Assembly (NCBI RefSeq): GCF_041260665.1
Contig: NZ_JBGCCT010000028.1
Coordinates: 94,709-158,708 of the forward strand
Source of the DNA: Catenulispora sp. GP43
GTDB taxonomy: Bacteria; Actinomycetota; Actinomycetes; Streptomycetales; Catenulisporaceae
DNA length: 64,000 nt
Reading direction: 5' to 3'
Positions 10,497 through 20,629 of this stretch are shown one piece after another (position 1 is the stretch's first letter; every line of letters starts with the position of its first letter). A program made the translations under genes and the position numbers. The notes beneath the pieces were generated by a model. That model was not told the origin of the DNA and did not search any database. It saw only the letters and a program-made list of their open reading frames with translations.

Positions 10497-11405
10497 CTAC
10501 TTCCCTTCTTCGCGGAAGTCGGAACCGATGTCCAGGATCGGCGCCGAGTGCGTGAGCGCGCCCACCGAGAGGTAGTCCACCCCGGTCTCGGCGACGGCGC
10601 GGGCCAGGTCCAGGGTCAGCCCGCCGGACGCCTCCAGCCGGGTGCGGCCGTACAGTTCGTTGCGCCCGGTCACCTGCACCGCCGCGCGCATCCGCTCCGG
10701 CGTGAAGTTGTCCAGCAGGATCAGCTCGGCGCCGGCCGCGAGCACGCCGGGCAGCTGCTCCAGCGAGTCGATCTCGACCTCGATCGGCAGCCCCGGGTGG
10801 GCCTTGCGCACCGCCTCGAACGCCTCGACGACGCCGCCGGCGGCGACCACGTGGTTGTCCTTCACCAGTCCCGCGTCGGACAGCGACATGCGGTGGTTCT
10901 CGCCGCCGCCGCACCGCACCGCGTACTTCTCCAGGGAGCGCAGGCCCGGGGTGGTCTTGCGGGTGTCACGGATCTTCGCGCCGGTGCCCTCTACCGCGTC
11001 CACCCACAGGCGGGTCTGCGTAGCGATCCCCGACATGTGGCACAGAAGGTTCAACGCTGTGCGTTCCCCGGTGAGGAGGTCCCGCGTAGCGCCGGTGACC
11101 GTGAACAGCACGGTGCCCGGCTCGACCCGGTCGCCGTCCTTCACGGCCTGCCGGATCTTCGCCGTGCCCTGCGAGACCAGGTCGAAGACCGCCGCGGCGA
11201 CCGGGACGCCGGCGGCGACGCCGTTCGCGCGCACGGCGAAGTCCGCGGTGTCGGTCGCGTCGGCGGAGACCGTGGCCTCGGTGGTGACGTCCGGCCCGTC
11301 GGCCAGGTCCTCGTCCAGGGCCATCATGATCACCGAGGTCACGTACTCCGGGTCGAGGCCGCCGTCGGTCAGGGCTTTGGCAATGTCCGGGGACAACGAG
11401 CTCAT
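10497..11405 (-). CDS. nadC: nicotinate-nucleotide pyrophosphorylase (quinolinate phosphoribosyltransferase)
   Basis: NadC converts quinolinate and PRPP to nicotinate mononucleotide in de novo NAD synthesis. The 302 residues include the family signatures TGATRDLLTGERTALNLLCHMSGIAT, IRDTRKTTPGLRSLEKYAVRCGGG and the C-terminal (beta/alpha) barrel segment ELILLDNFTPE...LEASGGL. Its ATG shares one base with the nadB stop (TGATG), so it is translated from the same transcript. Confidence 0.96.
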   Translation of the reverse strand: MSSLSPDIAKALTDGGLDPEYVTSVIMMALDEDLADGPDVTTEATVSADATDTADFAVRANGVAAGVPVAAAVFDLVSQGTAKIRQAVKDGDRVEPGTVLFTVTGATRDLLTGERTALNLLCHMSGIATQTRLWVDAVEGTGAKIRDTRKTTPGLRSLEKYAVRCGGGENHRMSLSDAGLVKDNHVVAAGGVVEAFEAVRKAHPGLPIEVEIDSLEQLPGVLAAGAELILLDNFTPERMRAAVQVTGRNELYGRTRLEASGGLTLDLARAVAETGVDYLSVGALTHSAPILDIGSDFREEGK

Positions 11406-13078
11406 CAGGGCTTCACTCCATCCATCTCAGCGCTGCGCAGCGGCTGCTTCTCGGTGACCAGCTTCCCGGTCGCGGGGTCCAGACGGGTGGCCAGGCGCAC
11501 CAGCCAGCGGTCCGCGCTGTCGGGGAAGTCTTCACGCCAGTGCGATCCCCGGGTCTCGTTGCGCAGTGCGGCGCCCTTCACCAGGGCACTGGCCAGCAGG
11601 TGGAGGTTCGTCGCCTCCCAGGCCTCCAGGTGCGGGGCCTGTGCGGAGCGCCCGGCGAGCTGCTCCAGGTCGTCGGCGGTGCGGTCCAGCGACTCCGCGC
11701 TGCGCAGGACACCCGCGCCGGCGGTCATGGTGTGCTGCACCTCGGCCATCACCGAGGGCTCCAGCAGAACGTCCTCGACGCCGTCCGGCGCCTCGACCGG
11801 GACCGGGGCCTCGGTCCACGGCAGCCGCTTGCCGAGGTCCGCGCCGATACGCTCGGCGAAGACCAGTCCTTCCAACAGGGAGTTGGACGCCAGGCGGTTC
11901 GCTCCGTGCACTCCGGTACAGGCCGCTTCTCCGCACGCGTATAGGCGCGGGATAGAAGTGCGTCCCCATATGTCCGTGCGGACTCCGCCGGACGCAAAGT
12001 GTTCCGCCGGAGCGACCGGGATCAGGTCCTTGGCCGGGTCGATCCCGTGCTCGAGACAGGACTCGCGGATAGTGGGGAACCGGGTACGCCAGTACTCATC
12101 AGAGAACTCGCCTACGCCGGTCCGCGCGTCGAGCCACACATGAGGCTCCCCGGTCTCCGCCATACGCCGCATGATGCCCTTGGCGACCACGTCGCGCGGC
12201 GCCAGTTCGGCCAGCGGATGCTGCCCGACCATGAAGCGGACACCGCTGCCGTCCACCAGGTACGCGCCCTCGCCGCGGACGGCCTCGGAGATCAGCGGCT
12301 GCTGACCGCGCGCCGCGCCGCCGAGCCACATCACCGTCGGATGGAACTGCACGAACTCCAGGTCCGCGACCTCGGCGCCGGCGCGCAGCGCCAGCGCGAC
12401 GCCGTCCCCGGTCGCGACCGAGGGGTTCGTGGTGGCGTCGAAGACGTGGCCCATGCCGCCGGTGGCCAGCACCACGGCCTTGGCGTGGACCGCGCCGACG
12501 CCGTCGCGCGCGCCCTCGCCCATGACGTGCAGCGTGACGCCCGCGGCGCCGCCGTGCTCGTCCTTGAGCAGGTCCAGGACCAGCGCGTGGTCGATGACCT
12601 CGATCTCGCCGATGGTGTGCTCCAGCGCCGCGATCAGCGCGCGGGAGACCTCCTTGCCGGTGGCGTCGCCGCCGGCGTGCGCGATGCGGCGGGCCAGATG
12701 CCCGCCCTCGCGGCCGAGCGCTATGGCGCCGTCGGCGGTCTTGTCGAACTCCGCGCCCAGGGCGATCAGCCGGCGGACCGCCGCCGGGCCCTCGGTCACC
12801 AGGACCCGCACCGCGTCCTCGTCGCAGACCCCCGCGCCGGCCACCAGCGTGTCCTGCAGGTGCGCCTCCGGACTGTCCCCGACGCCGAGCGCCGCGGCGA
12901 TGCCGCCCTGTGCCCAGCGCGTCGAGCCGTCCTGCAGGCGGGCCTTCGTCACCAGCAGCACGCTGCCGGCCTGCCGCGCGGCCAGTGCCGCCGTGATGCC
13001 GGCCACGCCGGATCCGACCACGACGGTGTCCGCGTAAGCCCGCCAACCCGGGTGGGGCGCCCTCAGCCGCTGGACCAT
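11405..13078 (-). CDS. nadB: L-aspartate oxidase
   Basis: NadB is a flavoenzyme that oxidises L-aspartate to iminoaspartate, the first step of de novo NAD synthesis. The 557 residues start with the FAD dinucleotide fold TVVVGSGVAGITAAL. They also contain STRWAQGGIAAALG, GGHLARRIAHAGGDATGKE, and the catalytic/flavin segment HFASGGVRTDIWGRTSIPRLYACGEAACTGVHGANRLASNSLLEGL. All match the succinate dehydrogenase/NadB superfamily. No nadA is seen next to it; quinolinate synthase must be elsewhere. The panD stop lies 38 nt upstream. Confidence 0.96.
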   Translation of the reverse strand: MVQRLRAPHPGWRAYADTVVVGSGVAGITAALAARQAGSVLLVTKARLQDGSTRWAQGGIAAALGVGDSPEAHLQDTLVAGAGVCDEDAVRVLVTEGPAAVRRLIALGAEFDKTADGAIALGREGGHLARRIAHAGGDATGKEVSRALIAALEHTIGEIEVIDHALVLDLLKDEHGGAAGVTLHVMGEGARDGVGAVHAKAVVLATGGMGHVFDATTNPSVATGDGVALALRAGAEVADLEFVQFHPTVMWLGGAARGQQPLISEAVRGEGAYLVDGSGVRFMVGQHPLAELAPRDVVAKGIMRRMAETGEPHVWLDARTGVGEFSDEYWRTRFPTIRESCLEHGIDPAKDLIPVAPAEHFASGGVRTDIWGRTSIPRLYACGEAACTGVHGANRLASNSLLEGLVFAERIGADLGKRLPWTEAPVPVEAPDGVEDVLLEPSVMAEVQHTMTAGAGVLRSAESLDRTADDLEQLAGRSAQAPHLEAWEATNLHLLASALVKGAALRNETRGSHWREDFPDSADRWLVRLATRLDPATGKLVTEKQPLRSAEMDGVKP

Positions 13079-13116
13079 GTCATCTACCCCTCACGTACCG
13101 GTACCCCGGTACCCCG

Positions 13117-13536
13117 TCAATTCGCGGTGACGTCGCCCCGGCTCAGTACCTGTGAGCCCGGCACCGGCTCGGCCGGGTCCGCCCCGAGGGCGACGATCCG
13201 GTTCTCGGTGTCGACGTGCACCACCTTCGGCTGAAGACTACGCGCCTCCGCGTCGTCCACCTGCATGTAGGAGATCAGGATGACCAGGTCCCCGGGGTGC
13301 ACCAGACGCGCCGCGGCGCCGTTGATGCCGATCACGCCGGTCCCCCGCTGCCCGGGTATGACGTAGGTCTCAAGGCGGGCGCCGTTGTCGATGTCGACGA
13401 TCGCGACCTGCTCGCCGGGCAGCAGGTCCGCGGCGTCCATCAGGTCCTCGTCGATCGTCACCGAGCCCACGTAGTGCAGATCGGCCTGGGTGACCGTGGC
13501 ACGGTGGATCTTGGACTTCAACATCGTGCGGTGCAT
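13117..13536 (-). CDS. panD: aspartate 1-decarboxylase proenzyme
   Basis: PanD makes beta-alanine from aspartate for pantothenate synthesis. The 139-residue proenzyme self-cleaves to create a pyruvoyl cofactor. The cleavage site Gly24-Ser25 is present in [19 protein letters not shown], and the conserved [22 protein letters not shown] segment follows. Its ATG overlaps the panC stop by one base (TGATG). The C-terminal extension after the fold ([20 protein letters not shown]) is typical of actinobacterial PanD. Confidence 0.96.
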   Translation of the reverse strand: MHRTMLKSKIHRATVTQADLHYVGSVTIDEDLMDAADLLPGEQVAIVDIDNGARLETYVIPGQRGTGVIGINGAAARLVHPGDLVILISYMQVDDAEARSLQPKVVHVDTENRIVALGADPAEPVPGSQVLSRGDVTAN

Positions 13537-14402
13537 CAGCGGGCTCCGTGGGTGGTGAGGGTGAGGGGGAGGTTGTCGATGAGGCGGGTGGTGCCGACGC
13601 GCGCCGCCACCGCGAGCACGGCCTGTCCGGTGAACGCCGGCGGGACCTCAGAGAAGTCCCGCGGGTCGACGAGTGCGAGGTAGTCCACAGCCAGCCCGCC
13701 GGCGGCGCCGGCGGGCTCCAGGACCGCGTTCGCGGCGTCCCGCACCGCGTCGGCGCCCTCCGCGGCATTCTCCTGTCCGGCGAACAGTGCGCGCGACAGC
13801 GCGAGCGCTGTAGTGCGCTCCTCAGGGCTGAGGTAGCGGTTGCGGCTGGACTTGGCCAGGCCGTCGTCGTCCCGGACCGTGGGGACGCCGACGATCTCGA
13901 CCGGCATGTTCAGGTCCAGCACCATGCGGCGCACCAGGGCGAGCTGCTGTGCGTCCTTCTGCCCGAAGAACGCCATGTGCGGGTCCGTCAGGTTGAGCAG
14001 CTTGTTCACGATGGTCAGGACACCGGTGAAGAAGCCGGGGCGGAACGCACCCTCCAGCACCTCTCCCATCGGCCCGGGGGTGACCTTCACGATCGGCTGG
14101 CCGCCCGGGTAGACCTCCTCCACGGCGGGCGCATAGACGACGTCCACTCCGGCTTCCGCGCAGAGCTTCAGGTCGTCGTCGAGCGTCCGCGGGTAGCGGT
14201 CGAAGTCCTCGTTCGGACCGAACTGCAGCGGGTTCACGAAGACCGTGGCGACCACCAGGTCGCAGTCGTGGCGGGCCTTCTTCAGAAGCTCCAGGTGCCC
14301 CTCATGGAGCGCCCCCATAGTCATGACCACTCCGCGCTTCCCATTGGCGAAGCCGTCGAGGAAGGGCTGAAGTTCGGCGCGGGTGTGGACGAGCGCTGTC
14401 AT
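13536..14402 (-). CDS. panC: pantothenate synthetase (pantoate-beta-alanine ligase)
   Basis: PanC joins pantoate and beta-alanine using ATP. The 288-residue protein from ATG 14402 ([24 protein letters not shown]...) has the nucleotidyl-transferase motif [16 protein letters not shown] (HIGH-like), the [24 protein letters not shown] pantoate-binding segment, and the [13 protein letters not shown] (KMSKS-like) loop. The longer frame to 14867 is rejected because it overlaps the upstream gene; ATG 14402 overlaps that gene's stop by 4 nt (ATGA), indicating translational coupling. Confidence 0.96.
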   Translation of the reverse strand: MTALVHTRAELQPFLDGFANGKRGVVMTMGALHEGHLELLKKARHDCDLVVATVFVNPLQFGPNEDFDRYPRTLDDDLKLCAEAGVDVVYAPAVEEVYPGGQPIVKVTPGPMGEVLEGAFRPGFFTGVLTIVNKLLNLTDPHMAFFGQKDAQQLALVRRMVLDLNMPVEIVGVPTVRDDDGLAKSSRNRYLSPEERTTALALSRALFAGQENAAEGADAVRDAANAVLEPAGAAGGLAVDYLALVDPRDFSEVPPAFTGQAVLAVAARVGTTRLIDNLPLTLTTHGAR

Positions 14403-15286
14403 GCGTCTGACTCCTTGTTCAGAACTCCGAGCAGGGGTTCGGCTTTCTCGGCGGAGAGCAGTCCGGATGCCATCGCGCGGTCCGCGGTGAGGCGGCCCAG
14501 GGCGCGGTAGCCGCGGGCGGCCTGCGGGTCCCGCTCGGCCAGCACCTCCAGGTGCGCGGCCACGGTCCCGGCATCGCCGCGCGCCACCGGTCCGGTCAGC
14601 GCCAGGTCGCCGGAGCGCAGGGCGTTGTCCAGCGCGGCGCCGAGCAGCGGGCCGAGCATGCGGCCCGGTTCCCGGACGCCGGCCGCGGCGAGCAGGTCCT
14701 GGGCCTGCGCGACCAGAGTGACCAGGTAGTTCGAGCCGTACGCGAGGGCCGCGTGATACAGCGGCCGCGCCTCCTCCTCGATCCACTCCGGCTCCCCGCC
14801 CATCTCCACCACCAGCGCCTCGGCGATGGGACGGAGCGGGTCCGGGGCGGTCACCCCGAAGGAGCACCCGGCCAGCCGCGCGACATCCACCTCGGTGCCG
14901 GTGAAGGTCATCGCCGGGTGCAACGCCAGCGGCAGCGCTCCGGCGCGGGTGGCGGCGTCCAGGACGGTGTAGCCGAAGCGGCCGGAGGTGTGCGCCAGTA
15001 TCGTGCCGGGCTTGATCGAACCGGTCGCCACCAGGCCCTCGACCAGCCCCGGCAGGGCGTCGTCGGGGACGGTGAGCAGCACCAGGTCGGCGGCGGCCAG
15101 CACCTCTTGGGCGGGCACCAGCGGAACGCCGGGCAGGAGTTTGTCGGCTCGGCGCACCGACTGCTCGGAGACGCTGGAGGCGGCGACCACGCGATGGCCG
15201 GCGCGCTGTAAGGCGGCGCCGAGGGCCGAGCCGACGCGGCCGGTGCCTACGACCCCGACCGCCAGGCGGGACTCTGCGGAATCCAT
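14399..15286 (-). CDS. Rossmann-fold DUF2520 protein, candidate ketopantoate reductase
   Basis: The 295 residues begin [20 protein letters not shown], an NAD(P)-binding GxGxxG Rossmann motif. The central part ([17 protein letters not shown]...[11 protein letters not shown]...[10 protein letters not shown]) and the helical C-terminal half match the DUF2520/F420-dependent oxidoreductase-like family. It is the first gene of the panC-panD-nadB-nadC-coaX run and overlaps panC. Established knowledge: a distinct ketopantoate reductase, PanG, replaces PanE in some bacteria. No panE is present here, so a reductase role making pantoate from ketopantoate is a reasonable inference, not proven. Confidence 0.8.
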   Translation of the reverse strand: MDSAESRLAVGVVGTGRVGSALGAALQRAGHRVVAASSVSEQSVRRADKLLPGVPLVPAQEVLAAADLVLLTVPDDALPGLVEGLVATGSIKPGTILAHTSGRFGYTVLDAATRAGALPLALHPAMTFTGTEVDVARLAGCSFGVTAPDPLRPIAEALVVEMGGEPEWIEEEARPLYHAALAYGSNYLVTLVAQAQDLLAAAGVREPGRMLGPLLGAALDNALRSGDLALTGPVARGDAGTVAAHLEVLAERDPQAARGYRALGRLTADRAMASGLLSAEKAEPLLGVLNKESDA

Positions 15287-15450
15287 GGGCTCCCGTTATC
15301 TTTCTACGATCCAGTCCGCTGGGGGTACCAGTCGTATCAAAATGATGGCGCGATCAGGGTATCCCGTCACTCGCGTCGCAGTCATCATGCCCGATCTCAC
15401 ATAGGCACCGCCTAGCACTCCCACCCCAGCTGGTCTGCCATGATTCCCCC

Positions 15451-16698
15451 ATGCCACGCTCCACGGACTCGGTCGGCGAGTTCACCAGGGAGGTGCTCGA
15501 CCGTGGCCACACCACCTTGCGCTCCGGGATCGAGCACTCGGTACGCGTGCTTCAGCTGCACGGCGTACGGCACTGGTACCGCCGCGAACGTGAAGCGTTC
15601 ATACAAACACTCAAGACAGCTCTGGCCTGTGCGGTGGCCTGGGAGATCGCCAAGAGGGTGATCTACCACGGCCACCCGCAGTTCCACGCCGTCCTGGCGC
15701 CGGTGGCCGTCCTGATCACCATGCAGGTCACCATCTACCAGACCTTCCGCCGCGGCCTGCAGCAGGTCGCGGCGGTGCTGCTGGGGGTCATCGCGGCCCT
15801 GATCATCGGCCGGTTCGTCGAGCTGACCTGGTTCACGCTCTCGCTCCTGGTGATCGTCGCGCTGATGATCGGCCGGACCCTGCGCCTGGGGACCCAGGTC
15901 AACCAGGTCGCGACCACCTCGCTGCTGGTCTACAGCCTGGGCCGGGGCTACGGCATGGAGCGCATCTACGACACCCTCGTGGGCGCCGCGGTCGGCGTCG
16001 TGGCCAACGCGCTGATCGCCCCGCCGACCTACAGCAACACGGCCGCCAAGGACCTCGCGGACCTCGCCGACGACCTGGCACAGCTGTGCCGGGACGTCTC
16101 CAAGTCGCTGAGCACCGAGTGGTCCGCGGCCGACGCCAAGAAGTGGCTGGAGCGCTCCCGCGCGCTCAAGGGCGAGAGCGCCGACGCGGAGGACATCGCG
16201 GACCAGGCCGAGGAGGCCGTCCGCTACCACCCCCGGCGCTCTGCGCTGGAGCCGGAGGTGAACCGCGTCGACCAGGCCGCGATCTGCCTCAGCCACGTCT
16301 CCTCGCAGCTGAACAGCCTGCTGCGGGGCCTGTCCGACCTGGCCAACGGCGCCCGCGGCCTGCCGGCCACCACCGAGGTCCCCCAGGCCCTGTCGATACT
16401 GCTGCTGGACGTCGGCCGCGCCCTGAACCGGTTCGGCCGCCTGCAGATCCCGGACCGGGACAGCCGCCAGGTCCTGGAGGAGCTGAAGGTCATCATCACC
16501 GCCGCCGCGGACCATCAGCTCTCGGCGATAGAGGACATGCTCCCCATGGGGGCGTACGCCGTGGAGAAGTGGTCGGTGCACGGTTCGCTCCTGGACGAGG
16601 TGCGGCGCATGCTCTACGAACTCGACCCGGTGGAAGGTCCGCACGTCCTGGCCATCCCCGAGATCCACCCGGCACCGGTGCCCAGCGCCTCGACGTGA
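15451..16698 (+). CDS. FUSC / aromatic acid exporter (ArAE)-family membrane protein
   Basis: The 415-residue protein has an N-terminal membrane domain of several helices (residues about 50-195: LKTALACAVAWEIAKRV, VLAPVAVLITMQVTIYQT, QVAAVLLGVIAALIIG, FTLSLLVIVALMIG, ...VGAAVGVVANALIAPP). A long helical cytoplasmic region follows. The Q-T-F-R-R-G motif after the third helix is typical of FUSC/ArAE proteins, which export aromatic acids or similar anions. No ribosome site precedes ATG 15451, so the message may be leaderless. It is divergent from the DUF2520-pan operon across 164 bp; no further motif was identified in that gap. Confidence 0.8.
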   Translation: MPRSTDSVGEFTREVLDRGHTTLRSGIEHSVRVLQLHGVRHWYRREREAFIQTLKTALACAVAWEIAKRVIYHGHPQFHAVLAPVAVLITMQVTIYQTFRRGLQQVAAVLLGVIAALIIGRFVELTWFTLSLLVIVALMIGRTLRLGTQVNQVATTSLLVYSLGRGYGMERIYDTLVGAAVGVVANALIAPPTYSNTAAKDLADLADDLAQLCRDVSKSLSTEWSAADAKKWLERSRALKGESADAEDIADQAEEAVRYHPRRSALEPEVNRVDQAAICLSHVSSQLNSLLRGLSDLANGARGLPATTEVPQALSILLLDVGRALNRFGRLQIPDRDSRQVLEELKVIITAAADHQLSAIEDMLPMGAYAVEKWSVHGSLLDEVRRMLYELDPVEGPHVLAIPEIHPAPVPSAST

Positions 16699-16759
16699 GT
16701 AGCGTGCGCACAGTCCTGCGGATCCGCATTGAACCCACGATCCGGGGATGATGCGCGGT

Positions 16760-17533
16760 ATGACTTTCCTGGACCAGAGCGACCGGACCACCCTGGCCGC
16801 CGCGCGCCTGTTCGCCGAGCACGAGGACGGCACCGTAGTCGGCGAGGACGCGGGGATGTTGATGGTGGCGTCAGCACGCCCCTTCCTGCGATCGCTGTTC
16901 TACAGCTCCGCGCGGCGGTTCGACCGCGGGGTCCCAGCGGAGAAGTCAGTAGAGGCGGTCCGGTCCTTCGGCGAGGAACACCGTCAGCAGCTGAACCTCT
17001 GGGCCTCGGTCGACGGAGACACGGATCTCATAGCAGCCGCGGAAGCGGCGGGGATGACGCGCGGTATAGAGCTGGAGGACATGGGGATCGCGTCGGCGCC
17101 GGCCGTCCCGAGCCCGGCGTTCGGCGTCGAACTGGCCGAGGTCCGCGACGCCGAGGAGGCCGACTCGTTCGCGGATGTGCACCGCGCGCTGCGGATCGAG
17201 GCGGAGCAGGACCCGGAGACTGTGCTGCACTTCGCCTCGGCAACGGTACTGCTCGACCCGCGGGTCCACGCGTTCGTCGCCTACTGGGAGCGCGAGCCGG
17301 CCGCGGCCGCCTTGGCGTTCCGGCACGAGGACTCCGCCGGGCTGTTCTGGGTCGCCACGAAGACCTCGGCTCGCAATCGCGGACTCGGTGCGCTGGTGTC
17401 CGCCGCCGCCATAGACGGTGCGTTCCGGGCCGGGGCCAAGAGCGCGACACTGACCGCTACAGCGCTGGGTGCGCCGGTGTACCGGCGGCTGGGCTTTGAG
17501 CGGTTCTCCGGGCGGGCACGCTATACGTTCTGA
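16760..17533 (+). CDS. GNAT-family acetyltransferase
   Basis: About 257 residues starting MTFLDQSDRTTLAAARLFAEHED. The C-terminal half has the GNAT core: AAALAFRHEDSAGLFWVATKTSARNRGLGALVSAAAI, where RNRGLG is the acetyl-CoA loop, then TATALGAPVYRRLGFERFSG, the usual last strand. The N-terminal half is divergent, as in two-lobed GNATs. The substrate is unknown. ATG codons at 16748, 16751 and 16760 are possible starts; 16760 is preferred because the preceding GGGG can serve as a ribosome site. A tandem 17-bp duplication covers the end of the gene, and a terminator follows. Confidence 0.75.
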   Translation: MTFLDQSDRTTLAAARLFAEHEDGTVVGEDAGMLMVASARPFLRSLFYSSARRFDRGVPAEKSVEAVRSFGEEHRQQLNLWASVDGDTDLIAAAEAAGMTRGIELEDMGIASAPAVPSPAFGVELAEVRDAEEADSFADVHRALRIEAEQDPETVLHFASATVLLDPRVHAFVAYWEREPAAAALAFRHEDSAGLFWVATKTSARNRGLGALVSAAAIDGAFRAGAKSATLTATALGAPVYRRLGFERFSGRARYTF

Positions 17534-17551
17534 GACGCTATACGTTCTGAG
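17518..17551. repeat. tandem 17-bp duplication at the GNAT stop codon
   Basis: The 17 bases at 17518-17534, which include the stop codon, are repeated exactly at 17535-17551 just before the terminator. Confidence 0.9.
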
Positions 17552-17560
17552 AACAGACAA

Positions 17561-17595
17561 GTGGGGCGCACTCCTCTATAAGGAGTGCGCCCCAC
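17561..17595. terminator. bidirectional terminator between GNAT and fba genes
   Basis: A perfect 15-bp stem (17561-17575 with 17581-17595) has a 5-nt CTATA loop. The two flanking genes converge on it. Confidence 0.85.
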
Positions 17596-17612
17596 TATGC
17601 GCTGTCAGTGGA

Positions 17613-18638
<1,026 letters not shown>

Positions 18639-18696
18639 CGCTGTTGTCTCCTTGGGTGGGACGGTCGCACTCGGATTAGCGCTGCTGGGGCGCAGT

Positions 18697-19443
18697 TTAC
18701 CGGCTGCGGTGCCGACCGCTCGAAGCGACCGAATCCTGGTCGCTCTGCCGATAACCGGCAGGAGCGTCGCCCTTGCCCTTCTTGGACTTGCGCCACTCGA
18801 AGAAGATCGGCAGCAGCGACAGCGCCACGATGACCAGGGTGATCGGGATGATGTACTTGTCGACCTTGTCCGCGCTGATCGCGTTGGAGGCCAGACGGCC
18901 CAGCAGCAGCACGCCGTCGGCCCAGATGATCCCGCCGACCAGGTTCGCCATGAAGAACTTCTTGGCGGGCATCTCCAGCACGCCGGCGACCGGGTTCATG
19001 AAGGTGCGCACGACCGGGATGAAGCGCGCCAGCACCACGGCCTTGGTCTCGCCGTAGTTGTTGAACACCTCCTCGGCCTTGTTCACGTGCTCGCGCTTGA
19101 ACAGCCGGCTGTCCGGTTTGTCGAACAGCGGCCGGCCGAAGCGCGCGCCGAGGTAGTGGCCGAGCTGGGCGCCGGCCACGGCGCAGATCGGCACGGCCAC
19201 CAGCAGCAGCGGCAGCGACAGGTGGTGGGTGTTGGTCACGCCGGCGGACGACTTGCCCGACAGGGTGAGCAGCCCGGCGATGAACAGCAGCGAGTCGCCG
19301 GGCAGGACGAATCCGATCATCAGACCGGTTTCAGCGAAGATGATCGCGCAGACGCCGAGCACGGCGAAGTTGCCGAGCGCGTTGATCCAGTCCGTCGCGG
19401 AGATCGGATTGAAGGCCAGGAAGTGGGCCATGGAGGAGGTCAC
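18697..19443 (-). CDS. DedA-family membrane protein
   Basis: The 248-residue integral membrane protein has the DedA pattern: ETGLMIGFVLPGDSLLFIAG near the N terminus, GAQLGHYLGARFGRPLF, and RFIPVVRTFMNPVAGVLEMPAKKFF (the conserved R-F-x-P-x-x-R-T). Other transmembrane helices follow, then a basic C-terminal tail. DedA proteins include undecaprenyl-phosphate and phospholipid flippases. The start is GTG 19443 or ATG 19431; both are close and cannot be told apart here. The ~150 bp between this gene and the next leftward gene holds nothing recognised. Confidence 0.85.
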   Translation of the reverse strand: MTSSMAHFLAFNPISATDWINALGNFAVLGVCAIIFAETGLMIGFVLPGDSLLFIAGLLTLSGKSSAGVTNTHHLSLPLLLVAVPICAVAGAQLGHYLGARFGRPLFDKPDSRLFKREHVNKAEEVFNNYGETKAVVLARFIPVVRTFMNPVAGVLEMPAKKFFMANLVGGIIWADGVLLLGRLASNAISADKVDKYIIPITLVIVALSLLPIFFEWRKSKKGKGDAPAGYRQSDQDSVASSGRHRSR

Positions 19444-19592
19444 AGGACTGAGGCTACCTTGTCATTACTACAGCGTGTGGCAGTTGGCGGGGTCCAAACG
19501 GCTCCCGGCCTGGTCAGAGTCTGGTCCGACCGGGAGCTGAGCGACGCTATGAGCCGTGACGACCGGTTTGCGGGGCAGCCTGTAGGCGCCGG

Positions 19593-20492
19593 TCAGCTCG
19601 TCTGGTGCAGCGAGCCCACCATACCGAGCAGGGCCGAGTCGTACTCCGGGTCCGAGGAGACCACGGCGGCCACGCCGAACGTGGTCGGCGCCGTGGCGCC
19701 GGGAGCGGCGTTGAGCTTCCACAGCATCGGCTGCACGCCCGGCCCGTTGTCGCAGGTCACCGCCCATTCATGGTATTCGGCGGTGGCCTGTCCCGCGAGT
19801 GCGTACTTGGCGGAGGAGCGCAGGACCATCGACGCCTTCACCATGCCGGAGCCCCCCGGCTTCACCGCCGGGCAGGTGATGGCCGAGGCGGAGGCCGCCT
19901 GGCCCGGCCACCAGCCGATGTCCTTGGTCGCGGCGCTCAGCGGCCAGGCGGTCGGCGCGGCGTCCGCCTTGATGTACAGGCCGTCCACGCCGCAGGGCAG
20001 GGAGTCCGTGCCGGCGGCCGCCGGGTTCGGAGCCGGGCGAGTCTTGGGCGTCACGCAGCCGGCGGTGTCGGAGATCGCGGTGACCTGCCAGCCGTCGGCG
20101 AGGGTGAAGCCGAGCGTGCCGATGTTCGACGCGGTGCCCGACGCCGCGCTCAGACCCGGCGTCGGGGCTGAGCCGGTCGGTGCGCCCGAGCCCTGGCCGC
20201 TGATGTCGCTGCCCGGGTTGGAGCCCGCGCTGACCGAGCCCTTGCCGGAGTCCGACGGCAGCTGCGCCCCCACGAAAACGCCGCCGGCCAGCGCGGCGGC
20301 GACGGTGACGGGCGCCCATATCCGGCGCCACGACCACCAGGCGTCCCGCTTGGCCCGCACCCCCGCCGTGTGCTCGTTCGGCGGGATCCCGGGCCGGAGC
20401 GTGGAATGCGTGACGAGTTCACTGCGGGCCTGCAACGCAGCACGCAGCCTCGTCTCGATCTCTAGCTCGTCCCGCTCTTCCACAGCCCGCAC
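19593..20492 (-). CDS. hypothetical membrane-anchored protein
   Basis: About 299 residues from GTG 20492 (alternative GTG at 20483; the longer frame to 20546 is less likely). The N-terminal ~55 residues are cytoplasmic and charged (ERDELEIETRLRAALQAR). One transmembrane helix (IWAPVTVAAALAGGVFVGAQ) follows, then a Gly/Ser/Pro-rich linker and an extracytoplasmic domain containing four Cys and the segment GWQVTAISDTAGCV. The layout resembles anti-sigma-factor-like or sensor proteins of actinobacteria, but no adjacent sigma factor gene is present and no anti-sigma zinc motif is seen. No function is assigned. A TTGACA-like hexamer lies just upstream on the other strand and was not used. Confidence 0.6.
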   Translation of the reverse strand: MRAVEERDELEIETRLRAALQARSELVTHSTLRPGIPPNEHTAGVRAKRDAWWSWRRIWAPVTVAAALAGGVFVGAQLPSDSGKGSVSAGSNPGSDISGQGSGAPTGSAPTPGLSAASGTASNIGTLGFTLADGWQVTAISDTAGCVTPKTRPAPNPAAAGTDSLPCGVDGLYIKADAAPTAWPLSAATKDIGWWPGQAASASAITCPAVKPGGSGMVKASMVLRSSAKYALAGQATAEYHEWAVTCDNGPGVQPMLWKLNAAPGATAPTTFGVAAVVSSDPEYDSALLGMVGSLHQTS

Positions 20493-20629
20493 CCCAAAGT
20501 GTTGACACCTGATTAGGTTCTGGCAGGTAGACGCGCGAACCACCACGCTGGTTGCGTCTGATCCGCGGTCTTCATCGCGAACGCCTCACAGCGCGCGCGA
20601 CCTCTACTGTCTACACGACCCGATGTGTG

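Noticed and set aside
14403..14867. N-terminal extension of panC
   Set aside because: It lies inside the DUF2520 gene; panC family start and ATGA overlap both fix 14402.
20502..20507. TTGACA as a promoter for a plus-strand gene
   Set aside because: No matching -10 at the right spacing and no plus-strand gene follows.
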